Shown here: positions 9,101 to 15,513 of the stretch, one piece after another
Numbering within the stretch: the first letter of the stretch is position 1
How the letters are laid out: every line of letters begins with the position of its first letter
Source: an uncultured Clostridia bacterium
Lineage (GTDB): Bacteria > Bacillota > Clostridia > TANB77 > CAG-508
Length of the DNA stretch: 18,893 nt
Assembly (NCBI GenBank): GCA_910589185.1
Contig: CAJUSU010000019.1
Span: 1 to 18,893, forward strand
Reading direction: 5' to 3'
The notes under the pieces: generated by a model
Seen by the model: the letters and a program-made list of their open reading frames with translations, nothing else
What the model was told of the DNA's origin: nothing
Database searches by the model: none
Made by a program: the position numbers and the translations under genes

Positions 9101-11295
9101 GGAGATACAATAGTAACTCCAGTTGTTGCTAACCCTACTGGTACTGTATCACTAGTTGCACTTCTTGCTTTTAAGTTTGGATTTTGATAATACTTTTCAA
9201 ATAATACTGTATTTTCATTTGTGTAATATAGGTAAATATTAGAATTTGCACTTGGTGTTAATTTCTTGAAAGTAATATCTGCTTTTATCACAATATTTGC
9301 ACCTTTACTAATGATGTTTCCTTCTTTATTTGAAGTTCCATTATCCATATATTTTGTTTGTGTTCCTGTTAGTTCAACAAGAATTACTTTTCTGCCATTT
9401 TGTTCTACTACTTTTGTTCCTTTTATTTTTAACTCATCTTCTAATAGAAGATCTACACTTTTTAAATTTAAAGTTTCAATATTTTCAGGTAATATAATTT
9501 GTAATGTTGGATTTTTATATAATGCATTTTCATTACTTGAAGTATCTAATACTACTCTGATTTCTACATCTTTATTTTCTACCATAGTAGATAAATTTTG
9601 TGTTCCAATACTGATTTGTGCTTTAGAAACTGGTTCTACAAAGCTAATTTGTGTTTCCTTTGTTTTGTTATCTGTCATTACTCCTAGCGTCATTTTTTTG
9701 AATTCTTGCATTTGCTCTTTTGTATATTCTTGGTTTCCTAAAATAGCTTTTTCTACTACTATTTCAATGTTTCCTTCTGTTACTGGTTTACTTGTCTTTA
9801 TAATAATTTCATTTACTTTTGCTTCTGCTATGTTGACTACATAATTTCCATTATTGTCTTTTTCTAAATTCTTTGTGATTTCTGCTAGTTTTTCTCCTGC
9901 TTTGTTAAGAATCTCTACTTTTCCTTCTTCTCCTAACATTTTAGTAAACACCGCTTCTGATATCATTACGGTTTTACTATAAATTCCATCTTTGTTATTT
10001 AATTTACTACTATATTCATTTTTATTTTCATCTACATATTTTTCAGTAATAGTTTGTAGCTCTACACCATTTGTTAAAGCTTTATCTTGTATTTGTGCAG
10101 TGTAAGTTACTGTATAGTTTGTATCTTTTTTTGCTCCTTTTTTTGCAAAGTTTGCATATAAGTAACCTTTACTCATTTTTTGTACTGTACTAATAGTTGT
10201 ATCGATTAATTCGCCTGTTGCCTTTTCAATACTGTAAGCAATTTTTCCACTTTGTGTTAGTTTTGTTTGTTCCATATTATAAGTTGTTATTTCCGCTTTT
10301 ACTTCTATCTCACCAGTAATTGCATTTTCTTTTGCTTTTTCTAATTGTTCTTGGATGTAGTTATATACTTCTTCACCTGTATAAATAAAATTGATTAAAT
10401 ATTCATCTACTGCTTTTTTGTTCCAGGCGATTTTTCCACTTTCTTCTTTATTTTCTACTTCGATTTCTATTTTTCCAGTTTCTTCGTTATACTTGTAGTT
10501 TGCTTCATTAAATTCGTAACTACCTTTTCCATTTGTACTAGCAGTTGTATTAGCAATAACTGTTATTCTTTGAGGCTTTGCTGTATTTGCTTCTGACATT
10601 GCAATTTCTGGTAAACTTACTTCTAGTTTTGTTTTTTGTACTGGTAAGCTATTATCTTTTAAACCACTTCTTACTCTTGCTTGTACAATTACACCTTTTT
10701 CATTTTCATTTTTGTATGGCAAATATTTTCTAACTTCACCAGCTAACTCTATCTCTGCTGTTCCATTCCAATTTACTTGGTTACTAATTTCTTTTTCAAT
10801 TGCTTTTTCTTTACCATTTTCGTCCATATAAGTTCCGGTAAATTTAACTGTTGTTATTTTGCTAAAAACATCTCTGTCTACTGTCTCACCAGTTATCATA
10901 GTAAATGGTACTTCAATTAAAACTTCTTCACCATTATTTACCTGCTTAAAATTAATTTTATCTTTACTACTACTTTGTACTTTATCATGTTTTAAGCTGT
11001 TACTATTCACTTCAAAATTAGCATTTGAAAATTGGACTACTCCATTTTTTAGATAGCCTGTATTACTTACTTTGAGTTTTAAATATAGCTTCGCTTCTTT
11101 TCCTATCTCAAAAGTTTTGCTATATGCTTCTTCTTCAAAATAGCTATTAAATTCAACATTTGTATGATTTGTTTTACTGCTTTGATTTGTTAAATTAACA
11201 CCTGCTGCAATTACTGCATCTGTCAAAATTGTCATATAACTTGTAAGCATCATGACTGTTAAAATTGCTGCTATTAATTTTTGTTTTAGTTTCAT
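6133..11295 (-). CDS. Giant cysteine-free surface protein with DUF11-like repeats and an SdrD-type domain
   Basis: 1720 aa without a single cysteine. A Sec signal peptide is clear (KLKQK, hydrophobic core, cleavage probably near AVIAAG at about residue 31). Most of the protein is beta-rich repeats: DUF11/CARDB-like segments are recognisable near 725, 930, 1075 and 1232, with phrases such as VKNNGD, VKNISYD and IANNSKV followed by IPLPQG or MPIPEG. An SdrD-type B domain (about 1380-1510) carries the calcium-loop sequence DENKDGKRDESEE. It is followed by FDLRLDKYI (about 1517), another DUF11-like domain (about 1540-1650), a hydrophobic helix (1687-1708) and the tail EIKKRVLIKKEK. No LPXTG is present; VATGK precedes the helix. 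The ATG at 11295 has AGGAGG at good spacing and a near-consensus promoter 53 nt beyond the start. It leads the operon with the thioester-domain protein. A stalk or scaffold role is inferred. Confidence 0.85.
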   Translation of the reverse strand: MKLKQKLIAAILTVMMLTSYMTILTDAVIAAGVNLTNQSSKTNHTNVEFNSYFEEEAYSKTFEIGKEAKLYLKLKVSNTGYLKNGVVQFSNANFEVNSNSLKHDKVQSSSKDKINFKQVNNGEEVLIEVPFTMITGETVDRDVFSKITTVKFTGTYMDENGKEKAIEKEISNQVNWNGTAEIELAGEVRKYLPYKNENEKGVIVQARVRSGLKDNSLPVQKTKLEVSLPEIAMSEANTAKPQRITVIANTTASTNGKGSYEFNEANYKYNEETGKIEIEVENKEESGKIAWNKKAVDEYLINFIYTGEEVYNYIQEQLEKAKENAITGEIEVKAEITTYNMEQTKLTQSGKIAYSIEKATGELIDTTISTVQKMSKGYLYANFAKKGAKKDTNYTVTYTAQIQDKALTNGVELQTITEKYVDENKNEYSSKLNNKDGIYSKTVMISEAVFTKMLGEEGKVEILNKAGEKLAEITKNLEKDNNGNYVVNIAEAKVNEIIIKTSKPVTEGNIEIVVEKAILGNQEYTKEQMQEFKKMTLGVMTDNKTKETQISFVEPVSKAQISIGTQNLSTMVENKDVEIRVVLDTSSNENALYKNPTLQIILPENIETLNLKSVDLLLEDELKIKGTKVVEQNGRKVILVELTGTQTKYMDNGTSNKEGNIISKGANIVIKADITFKKLTPSANSNIYLYYTNENTVLFEKYYQNPNLKARSATSDTVPVGLATTGVTIVSPNGVVAENHMTGFKTSGSISNLTADKQTENIDANGNAKEVTIGGTVVNNYDNSIENVAILGRIPFSGNKAIDASADLGTNFTMAMKNQITTSGIDSSKVKVYYSTNGEANKNLIDTNNGWTEQPTNLAEIKSYLIVISGEIAKGTQISFDYKADLPANLSYNKEAYSNYKVYYDNKMADATLGETKVAGVIGLTTGQGPELQVSVSSNSNTAREGQIVRMKATVKNNGDLIAQNAKLKITAPEGTVHTSVPEGTKGYADSNEKEKIITLGDIKKGETIVKEYELRIKKGTTIKEIEQTSGATEEKNYEEVNEYPGDKDISNIVRVSANNMSGEIKSESYTLRILKGDLQIVNVPNINEEIVLRNGDSVIYRMEVKNISYDKDLDNVTLSIPLPQGVKVKEVYYTEDTFGINKKTENISQTENKILINIGNLKSSIKSLKETENESDKPQLINIRDTVYVFMTLELSNFSGESQILVEATADGLEKHYSNSRKLLGETINLKIEQKALDNQYIKEGSNYTYHFTIANNSKVASISNVIEMPIPEGLKLVKAEYTYDGQTKTNSSARDGKLTINIHSLEAGGKIELAVTVKANLLPDKNDKEITTMATLSAQGIQTIESNKVKAIIEYDEEAHKGNQGGSDKPSPTGKYKITGTAWIDENKDGKRDESEELLAGVQVVLLYKSNSQIVKDETTGAEKITTTNGSGKYEFSNLKPDEYLVLFLYDAGKYSITDYQKEGVAESVNSDATSMKIVLNGEQRQAGVSNTIKITNDNVRDIDIGLFVAEKFDLRLDKYISKVTVTTPSNGTKTYNYNNSKITKREIASKDVGNSSLVIEYKIVVTNEGQVDGYVKKIIDYLPENTKFSSELNKDWYMSDNNGAVYNTALENEKILPGESREVRLVLSYAINSKTIGKTINNNAEIYESYNELGLEDIDSIAANRLESEDDMSNADVIISVATGKVIIYTTFALAIIALLGFGIFEIKKRVLIKKEK

Positions 11296-11355
11296 AGTAA
11301 CCTCCTAAAATTACGTCGTTTTATATTATTTTGGCAATAATACGCCATATAATAT

Positions 11356-11384
11356 ATTATACGACTTTTTTGCCCATTTTTCAA
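11356..11384 (-). promoter_or_regulatory. Main promoter of the giant surface-protein operon
   Basis: Minus strand: -35 TTGAAA (11379-11384), exactly 17 nt spacer, -10 TATAAT (11356-11361). The predicted start is about 11349, giving a leader of about 53 nt that contains the AGGAGG site. The -10 is part of a perfect 14-bp palindrome TATAATATATTATA (11348-11361) reaching the start site. This could be an operator or simply AT-rich sequence. Confidence 0.8.
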
Positions 11385-11491
11385 TGGTTTTGCGGATTTT
11401 TTTCACTTTTTAACATTTTATGTAGATTAATTTCCTTTCCACTTTTTTTGGGCATACTTTTTTTATCCTATAATATTAGTTATACTATATC

Positions 11492-11519
11492 ATTTTAGCA
11501 TGTTTTTTCTTTTTTTCAA
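11492..11519 (-). promoter_or_regulatory. Possible second, upstream promoter of the surface-protein operon
   Basis: Minus strand: -35 TTGAAA (11514-11519), 16 nt spacer, extended -10 TGC-TAAAAT (hexamer 11492-11497). The -35 lies in the same CCATTGAAAAA word as the main promoter. It would give a leader of about 190 nt. The surrounding T-rich DNA raises the chance of a fortuitous match. Confidence 0.4.
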
Positions 11520-11529
11520 TGGAAGAAAA

Positions 11530-11583
11530 CTACCAGAATTGTCGAAAAATGGAATTTTATTTACGGATTTTTCATTTTGGTAG
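11530..11583. promoter_or_regulatory. Imperfect two-step hairpin in the divergent region
   Basis: CTACCAGAAT (11530-11539) pairs with ATTTTGGTAG (11574-11583) over 10 bp with one G-T. Inside, after a 4-nt bulge (TGTC), GAAAAAT (11544-11550) pairs with ATTTTTC (11567-11573). It is followed by no T-run, so it is not an obvious terminator. It sits between the leftward and rightward promoters and could be a protein-binding site or a chance fold of AT-rich DNA. Confidence 0.35.
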
Positions 11584-11632
11584 TAAATATTAAATTTGTA
11601 TTACAATTTTTATTTTTTAAATTCTTTAGAAT

Positions 11633-11668
11633 TTGTCACATCTTTATTAAATTTGAATATACTATAAT
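11633..11668 (+). promoter_or_regulatory. Promoter of the small-gene trio
   Basis: A perfect -10 TATAAT lies at 11663-11668, 27 nt before the ATG at 11695. The -35 is poor at the matching distance (TCTTTA, 11641-11646, 16 nt). TTGTCA at 11633-11638 would instead pair with TATACT at 11658-11663 (19 nt). The -10 is convincing; the exact -35 is uncertain. Confidence 0.5.
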
Positions 11669-11694
11669 GAAGTAAAAACAAGGAGGTTTTTTGT

Positions 11695-11850
11695 ATGAAC
11701 CAAATGAATAATATGGACATGGGAAAATTAATGGAAATGCTTTCTAAAATGGACAAAAAGCAACTAGAACAAGGATTAGCTAAAGTTAGTCAAGTACTTA
11801 GTAATGAAGACAAAGCTAAGATTATGAATGAATTAAATAAACATCAATAA
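11695..11850 (+). CDS. Small hypothetical protein (51 aa), first gene of the trio
   Basis: A 51-residue ORF starting at an ATG with a strong AAGGAGG site (11680-11686) at good spacing, ending TAA, and immediately downstream of a TATAAT box. The protein (MNQMNNMDMGKLMEMLSKMD and onward) is Met/Lys/Asn-rich, has no membrane segment or signal peptide, and looks like two short amphipathic helices: GKLMEMLSKMDKKQLEQGLA and an acidic/basic C-terminal helix with NEDKAKIMNEL. I do not recognise a characterised family. The next gene follows after 21 nt with its own ribosome binding site, so the two are probably co-transcribed. It is a cytosolic protein by appearance, and no function can be assigned. 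Its shortness leaves some doubt, but the combination of promoter, ribosome binding site and codon structure supports a real gene. Confidence 0.75.
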   Translation: MNQMNNMDMGKLMEMLSKMDKKQLEQGLAKVSQVLSNEDKAKIMNELNKHQ

Positions 11851-11871
11851 ACTTCGAAGAAAGGAGAGATT

Positions 11872-12285
11872 ATGATGAGTGAAGATATGTCAGAAATCGT
11901 ACAAAAAATGAGTGAAATGTTGAAGAATAATGAAATTCCAGATAATGTAAAATCTATTTTAGATGGTTTTACTTCTAATCAGAATAATTCCTCTCCTTCT
12001 CAAGAAGACTCTTCTAATGCTACGGATAGCAGAAATGAGCAAAATTCTTCTGATTCTTTTGAAATGCCTAATATTGACTTAGGTACTATGTTAAAAATGA
12101 AATCCATTATTGATTCTATGAATAAGCAACAGAATGATCCAAGGGCTAATTTACTTAGGTCTTTAAAACCTTACTTAAAACCTAGTAGAAAAGAAAAAGT
12201 AGATCAATATATTAAATTATTTAGTATGGGAAAAGTTTTTGAAGTAATAAATCCTTTGGGAGGAGAGAAGAAAAATGATGTATAA
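11872..12285 (+). CDS. Hypothetical protein (137 aa), second gene of the trio
   Basis: 137 aa (or 136 if the second of the two adjacent ATG codons, 11875, is used; AAGGAG at 11861-11866 is better spaced from that one). It has three parts: an acidic N-terminal helix region (about 1-35), a low-complexity Ser/Asn/Gln/Glu linker (about 36-65) and a conserved-looking C-terminal segment (about 85-130) with DPRANLLRSLKPYLKPSRKE and a following helix (VDQYIKLFSMGKVFEVINPL). The pattern 'DPR-x-LL-x-LKPYL-x-x-x-R-x-x-KVDxxIK' is, as I recall, seen in small uncharacterised clostridial proteins, but I cannot name a family. There is no signal peptide or membrane helix. Its 3' end overlaps the next gene by 11 bp, which implies translational coupling. 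Function is unknown. Confidence 0.8.
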   Translation: MMSEDMSEIVQKMSEMLKNNEIPDNVKSILDGFTSNQNNSSPSQEDSSNATDSRNEQNSSDSFEMPNIDLGTMLKMKSIIDSMNKQQNDPRANLLRSLKPYLKPSRKEKVDQYIKLFSMGKVFEVINPLGGEKKNDV

Positions 12286-12646
12286 TTACCCTTTCTTTAG
12301 TTTTCCTCATTTTAGAAGATATTCGCACTATTACTCACCTTATTCAGTTCCTACAGTAAAAAGAACCGTTCCTAGTCCTTCCCCCAAAAAAGAGCTAACT
12401 TGCGAACCTTCCAAGGAAAATATAAAGGAAAAGAGCTCTAAGAAAAGAGCTCCTGTTGGTTTCAGCTTTTTGAATAATTTTTTACATCAAGAAGATAGAG
12501 ATGAAACAGAAGAGTTCTTTGATGTCTTTGGATTAAAACTCTACCATGATGACATTCTACTAATTGGTCTTATTTTCTTTTTGTATCAGGAAGAAGTAAA
12601 AGATCAATATCTATTTTTCGCTCTAATTTTATTGCTATTAAGCTAA
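12275..12646 (+). CDS. Hypothetical membrane-associated protein (123 aa), third gene of the trio
   Basis: 123 aa. The N-terminus is aromatic- and Pro-rich (YNYPFFSFPHFRRYSHYYSP). A Ser/Lys/Pro-rich, charged middle follows (about 30-60), then FFDVFGLKLYHDDILLIGLI and a C-terminal hydrophobic pair of segments ending ALILLLLS. The last 35 residues look like two short membrane helices split by a charged turn (YQEEVKDQY). The start overlaps the preceding gene by 11 bp, and GGGAGGAG (12258-12265) lies 9 nt before the ATG. A tyrosine-rich head with a hydrophobic tail is reminiscent of spore-coat or envelope proteins, but this is only an impression and no family is recognised. The stop codon TAA (12644-12646) runs into the left arm of the 37-bp inverted repeat. 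Confidence 0.75.
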   Translation: MMYNYPFFSFPHFRRYSHYYSPYSVPTVKRTVPSPSPKKELTCEPSKENIKEKSSKKRAPVGFSFLNNFLHQEDRDETEEFFDVFGLKLYHDDILLIGLIFFLYQEEVKDQYLFFALILLLLS

Positions 12647-12696
12647 GTGTCAGTTTGGGGACGTATGTTTAACTGACATTTTTATTATTTTTTAAT
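12645..12696 (+). terminator. Rightward terminator formed by the left hairpin unit
   Basis: On the plus strand the 11-bp hairpin of the left arm is followed directly by TTTTTATTATTTTTT, a serviceable intrinsic terminator for the small-gene trio. On the minus strand the matching hairpin (12714-12750) follows the minC stop but has only a short T-run (TTTCTG). Leftward termination would therefore depend on the full 37-bp stem or be leaky. Confidence 0.65.
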
Positions 12697-12750
12697 TTAA
12701 TTTCTGCCCACAGAAATGTCAGTTAAACATACGTCCCCAAACTGACACTT
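12645..12750. repeat. Perfect 37-bp inverted repeat of two hairpin units (REP/BIME-like)
   Basis: The arms 12645-12681 and 12714-12750 are exact reverse complements over 37/37 bases, separated by 32 nt. Each arm is itself a hairpin: AAGTGTCAGTT pairs with AACTGACATTT (11 bp, one G-T) around a 15-nt loop containing GGGGACGTATG. The spacer holds a third small hairpin, TTTCTG-CCCA-CAGAAA (12701-12716). The left arm begins inside the stop codon of the 123-aa gene, and the right arm ends inside the stop codon of minC. Two palindromic units in inverted orientation in a convergent intergenic gap fit a BIME (a REP pair). GTGTCA...GGGGACG palindromes linked to REP-associated Y1 transposases occur in other Clostridia (from memory). 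No transposase is in the window. Confidence 0.85.
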
Positions 12751-13363
12751 ATTCTAATACTACTTCTCCACTATCATCTACATAAGCACATATTTTTATT
12801 TGCTCTTCAAATTCACTTTTTTCAATTTCTTTTACAATATTAGCAATACGAATTTGTGGAGATTCAATAGAAGCGGCGGCAATAATAGCCTCTTTATTTC
12901 CTTTTGCTCCTGCATGTGCCATTCCTCTTAAAATACCAAGTACTACTATATTCTCTCCTGCTAGCACTTCAGCCCCTGCATTAACATCTCCTAGAACTAC
13001 TAGACTTCCCTCAAATTCAATTTTTTGTCCTGAGCGTAATGAACCCCTATGGAATTGTGTTTCTGAAGTAGCTATATCTCTACTAAATGCTTTTTTGATA
13101 CCGTGTAAGCCCAACATTTTAGGACTATCAAATTCTACCTCTACATCTAATATATCTTGAATAGCGTCTTTAATTTGCTCCATTTCTCTATTTTTAAATA
13201 CCCTTCCTGTCACTAGAATTGGTGTAGAATCTTCCTGATATAAGCTTTTTAATTCTGGCATTTTCTTTTTTAGTTCTGTCATAATCTCTTTTTGACTTGC
13301 TTCTTCTTCTATTTTTAAGATTACTTTTCCTCTTTTTGTTTGAATACTAATTACATTACTCAT
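12749..13363 (-). CDS. minC: Septum site-determining protein MinC
   Basis: 204 aa, close to the usual length of Gram-positive MinC. The N-terminal domain (about 1-95) is followed by a C-terminal beta-helix domain (about 105-204). The latter has the repeated G/V pattern (GSLVVLGDVNAGAEVLAGEN) and the signature RGMAHAG at 146-152, which forms the MinD-binding and dimerisation face. MinC inhibits FtsZ assembly and, with MinD, keeps the division septum away from unwanted sites. The ATG at 13363 has GGGAG at good spacing and follows the PBP2 gene by 20 nt, so it is the last gene of the mre operon. Contrary to the order usual in Clostridia (minC-minD-minE), nothing of minD follows; the gene ends in the inverted repeat and meets convergent genes. 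All conserved parts appear intact. Confidence 0.95.
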   Translation of the reverse strand: MSNVISIQTKRGKVILKIEEEASQKEIMTELKKKMPELKSLYQEDSTPILVTGRVFKNREMEQIKDAIQDILDVEVEFDSPKMLGLHGIKKAFSRDIATSETQFHRGSLRSGQKIEFEGSLVVLGDVNAGAEVLAGENIVVLGILRGMAHAGAKGNKEAIIAAASIESPQIRIANIVKEIEKSEFEEQIKICAYVDDSGEVVLE

Positions 13364-13383
13364 TTTCTTTCTCCCTTTATTAT

Positions 13384-15489
13384 TTAATTATAGACTAATA
13401 CATTAGGAATAGCCGTTACATCTTCATTTACTTTTTTAGAATTCATTCCAAAATATTCTTGCATAATTTCTTTAGCTGCTGGGGCTACATTACCACCTGC
13501 TCCTGCATTTTCTATAAAAACAACTACTGCAATTTCTGGATTATTATATGGTGCAAATCCTGTATACCAACCATTCACTTTATCTTTTTCTTCTGTCTCT
13601 GCTGAACCAGTCTTTCCTGCTATTACCATATCTAAATCTGAAAATACATAATAAGCTGTTCCACCACTTTCACTGGTAACACCTTTCATTCCTTTTTTGA
13701 TTGCTTCAATTGTTTCTGTTTTTAGTTTTAAATCTTCTACTCGAGAATCTTCATCACTAATTCCTAATTTTTCATTCACTTTTTTATTGATTTCTTCTTT
13801 TGGTATATTATTGCCATCTGAATCTGTAATTGCTTTTATCACAGATACATCTACTGCTTTTCCACCATTTGCTATCATACAAATATATCTTGCCATTTGA
13901 ATTGGAGTATAACTATTATAACTCTGTCCAATAGATGCTGATAAAGTTTCACCTAATTGCCACTCTTCATGATATGTGTCTTGTTTGTATTTAGTAGATG
14001 CTACAATTCCTGCAGATTCTCCCGCAAGCTCTATTCCTGTTTTTTTGCCTAATCCATATTTATAGGCATATTCTGCTATTTTATCAATTCCTACTCTGTA
14101 GCCTATTTCATAAAAGAAAATATTACAAGAATGTTTAATCGCATCACTAATATTTAAAGTTCCATGTCCATAATGACGATCTGTATATATCCAACATACT
14201 GGGTGGTGTCCTCTTGAATATGGCCCATTGTCAGTTACTAATGTTTTAGTTGTGAAAGTTCCTGTTTCTAATGCTGCTGTTGCAACTGCCATTTTAAAAG
14301 TTGAACCTGGTGCATATGCACTTGAAATAGCCCTGTTATAAGTATTGCTTTGTTTTTCATATTCCTTTAATTTTGCTTGACTAATCCCTGTTGCAAATAG
14401 CTCTGGCTCATAGCTTGGGTAACTTGCCATTGCTAAAACATCTCCTGTTTTTACATTCATAACTACTGCTGCACCAGTTTTAGCATTGTGCTTTTTATTA
14501 TCAATCTCTCCATTTGCAATTTTTTTGATATTCTTTTCTAATGCATCTTCTACTTTTTTTTGTAAATTAGCATCAATGGTTAAAGCTACATTATTTCCTG
14601 CTATTGCCTCTTTTGAAATATATTCTTCTGTAATTGTTCCATCTACTGCCATATCAATTTGTCTAACTCCGTCTTTTCCTTTTAAATATTCTTCTAATGT
14701 ATATTGAATTCCTTCTCTACCAATTAAGTCATTCATTTGATAAGTATCTTTATTTGCCTTGTATTCTTCTTGATTGATTTTTCCTACATATCCTAATAAA
14801 TGGGATGCTAAAGTTTTATATGGATATTGAATAACTGGTTCTGTGACAAGAGAAGTTCCTGGAAACTTATCACTTTGCTCTCTAATCTTATTGGCACTTT
14901 CTCTACTAATGTCTGTGGATATGGTAATTGGTTTAATATTGCTAAACCCCTCTATTGTTGTTTCATAACGTACTGTCATAATTTTTCTAGCATTTTCTTC
15001 TTTATCTTCTTGAATATCATATTTTTCTTTTAGCTTTTTGAAGGCTTCTTCTGCTGAGGCGTTTTCATCTATTCCCATTTCTTTTTTCCATTTTTTTTGT
15101 TCCTCTTCAGTCTTTTGTTTAAATTTATATGGCTTTACTGTAATTGGTAAATTATCTATATAGGTATCTTTGTTTTTTTCCAATAGCTTTACTAAATTTA
15201 AAATTGTATTATTTAATGTTTGTGTGTCTATTTTAGTTTTATATAATTCTAAACTAAATCCCATCTTTGTAGTTACTAATTTATTACCTGACGTATCTGT
15301 AATATTTCCCCTAGCAGCTTTTACAGTTGCTTCTCTAGTCAATCTAGTATTAGAAGTCTCTAAATATTCTTTTCCGTGAATAATTTGAAGATTAAATAGT
15401 TGTGTAAGTAAAATCATTCCTACTAATAAAACGAATATAGTTAGTACATTATATCTAATTCTTTCGTTTCGATTCTCTTTTGGCTTCAA
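13384..15489 (-). CDS. mrdA: Class B penicillin-binding protein 2 (elongasome transpeptidase)
   Basis: 701 aa. A short cytosolic N-terminus and one membrane helix (about 12-34) are followed by the PBP dimerisation region, with the ARGNITDTSGNKL signature near residues 59-71. The transpeptidase domain has all three active-site motifs: STFK (Ser396-Lys399, catalytic serine), SCN (454-456) and KTGSAE (from Lys626). It cross-links peptidoglycan during side-wall growth together with MreBCD and a RodA-type glycosyltransferase, which is not in this window. Its position between mreD and minC supports PBP2 rather than the division enzymes FtsI/SpoVD. The start codon is TTG (15487-15489), preceded by AGGTGAT; no better start exists upstream before mreD ends, and the next Met (residue 25) lies inside the membrane helix. 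It follows mreD by 24 nt. Confidence 0.95.
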   Translation of the reverse strand: MKPKENRNERIRYNVLTIFVLLVGMILLTQLFNLQIIHGKEYLETSNTRLTREATVKAARGNITDTSGNKLVTTKMGFSLELYKTKIDTQTLNNTILNLVKLLEKNKDTYIDNLPITVKPYKFKQKTEEEQKKWKKEMGIDENASAEEAFKKLKEKYDIQEDKEENARKIMTVRYETTIEGFSNIKPITISTDISRESANKIREQSDKFPGTSLVTEPVIQYPYKTLASHLLGYVGKINQEEYKANKDTYQMNDLIGREGIQYTLEEYLKGKDGVRQIDMAVDGTITEEYISKEAIAGNNVALTIDANLQKKVEDALEKNIKKIANGEIDNKKHNAKTGAAVVMNVKTGDVLAMASYPSYEPELFATGISQAKLKEYEKQSNTYNRAISSAYAPGSTFKMAVATAALETGTFTTKTLVTDNGPYSRGHHPVCWIYTDRHYGHGTLNISDAIKHSCNIFFYEIGYRVGIDKIAEYAYKYGLGKKTGIELAGESAGIVASTKYKQDTYHEEWQLGETLSASIGQSYNSYTPIQMARYICMIANGGKAVDVSVIKAITDSDGNNIPKEEINKKVNEKLGISDEDSRVEDLKLKTETIEAIKKGMKGVTSESGGTAYYVFSDLDMVIAGKTGSAETEEKDKVNGWYTGFAPYNNPEIAVVVFIENAGAGGNVAPAAKEIMQEYFGMNSKKVNEDVTAIPNVLVYN

Positions 15490-15513
15490 ATTATCACCTA
15501 CCTTTCCTAGAAA

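Larger units (their letters stand above)
11296..11694. other. Gene-free divergent intergenic region (about 400 bp)
   Basis: No credible coding sequence was found on either strand. The region is very AT-rich with long T-runs. It holds the leftward promoter of the surface-protein operon (11356-11384), a second possible leftward promoter (11492-11519), an imperfect hairpin (11530-11583) and the rightward promoter of the small-gene trio (-10 at 11663-11668). The 11-bp word TTTTTCAATGG occurs twice (11377-11387 and 11512-11522), covering the -35 element of each leftward promoter. I recognise no riboswitch or T-box. Confidence 0.7.

Noticed and set aside
9266..9844. 192-aa plus-strand open frame inside the 1720-aa gene, and other plus-strand frames within 430-11295
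   Set aside because: They lie opposite long, domain-bearing genes. Their translations are Phe/Leu/Ile/Ser-rich without domain sense, as expected from antisense reading of AT-rich codons, and they lack convincing ribosome binding sites.
11296..11349. Riboswitch or other cis-acting RNA in the leader of the surface operon
   Set aside because: The leader is only about 53 nt, with no recognisable aptamer core or leader terminator. The short TGGC/GCCA pairing is too small to support a call.
12645..12750. CRISPR array
   Set aside because: There are only two copies, in inverted rather than direct orientation, with one 32-nt spacer. The internal hairpins fit REP units, and no cas genes are near.
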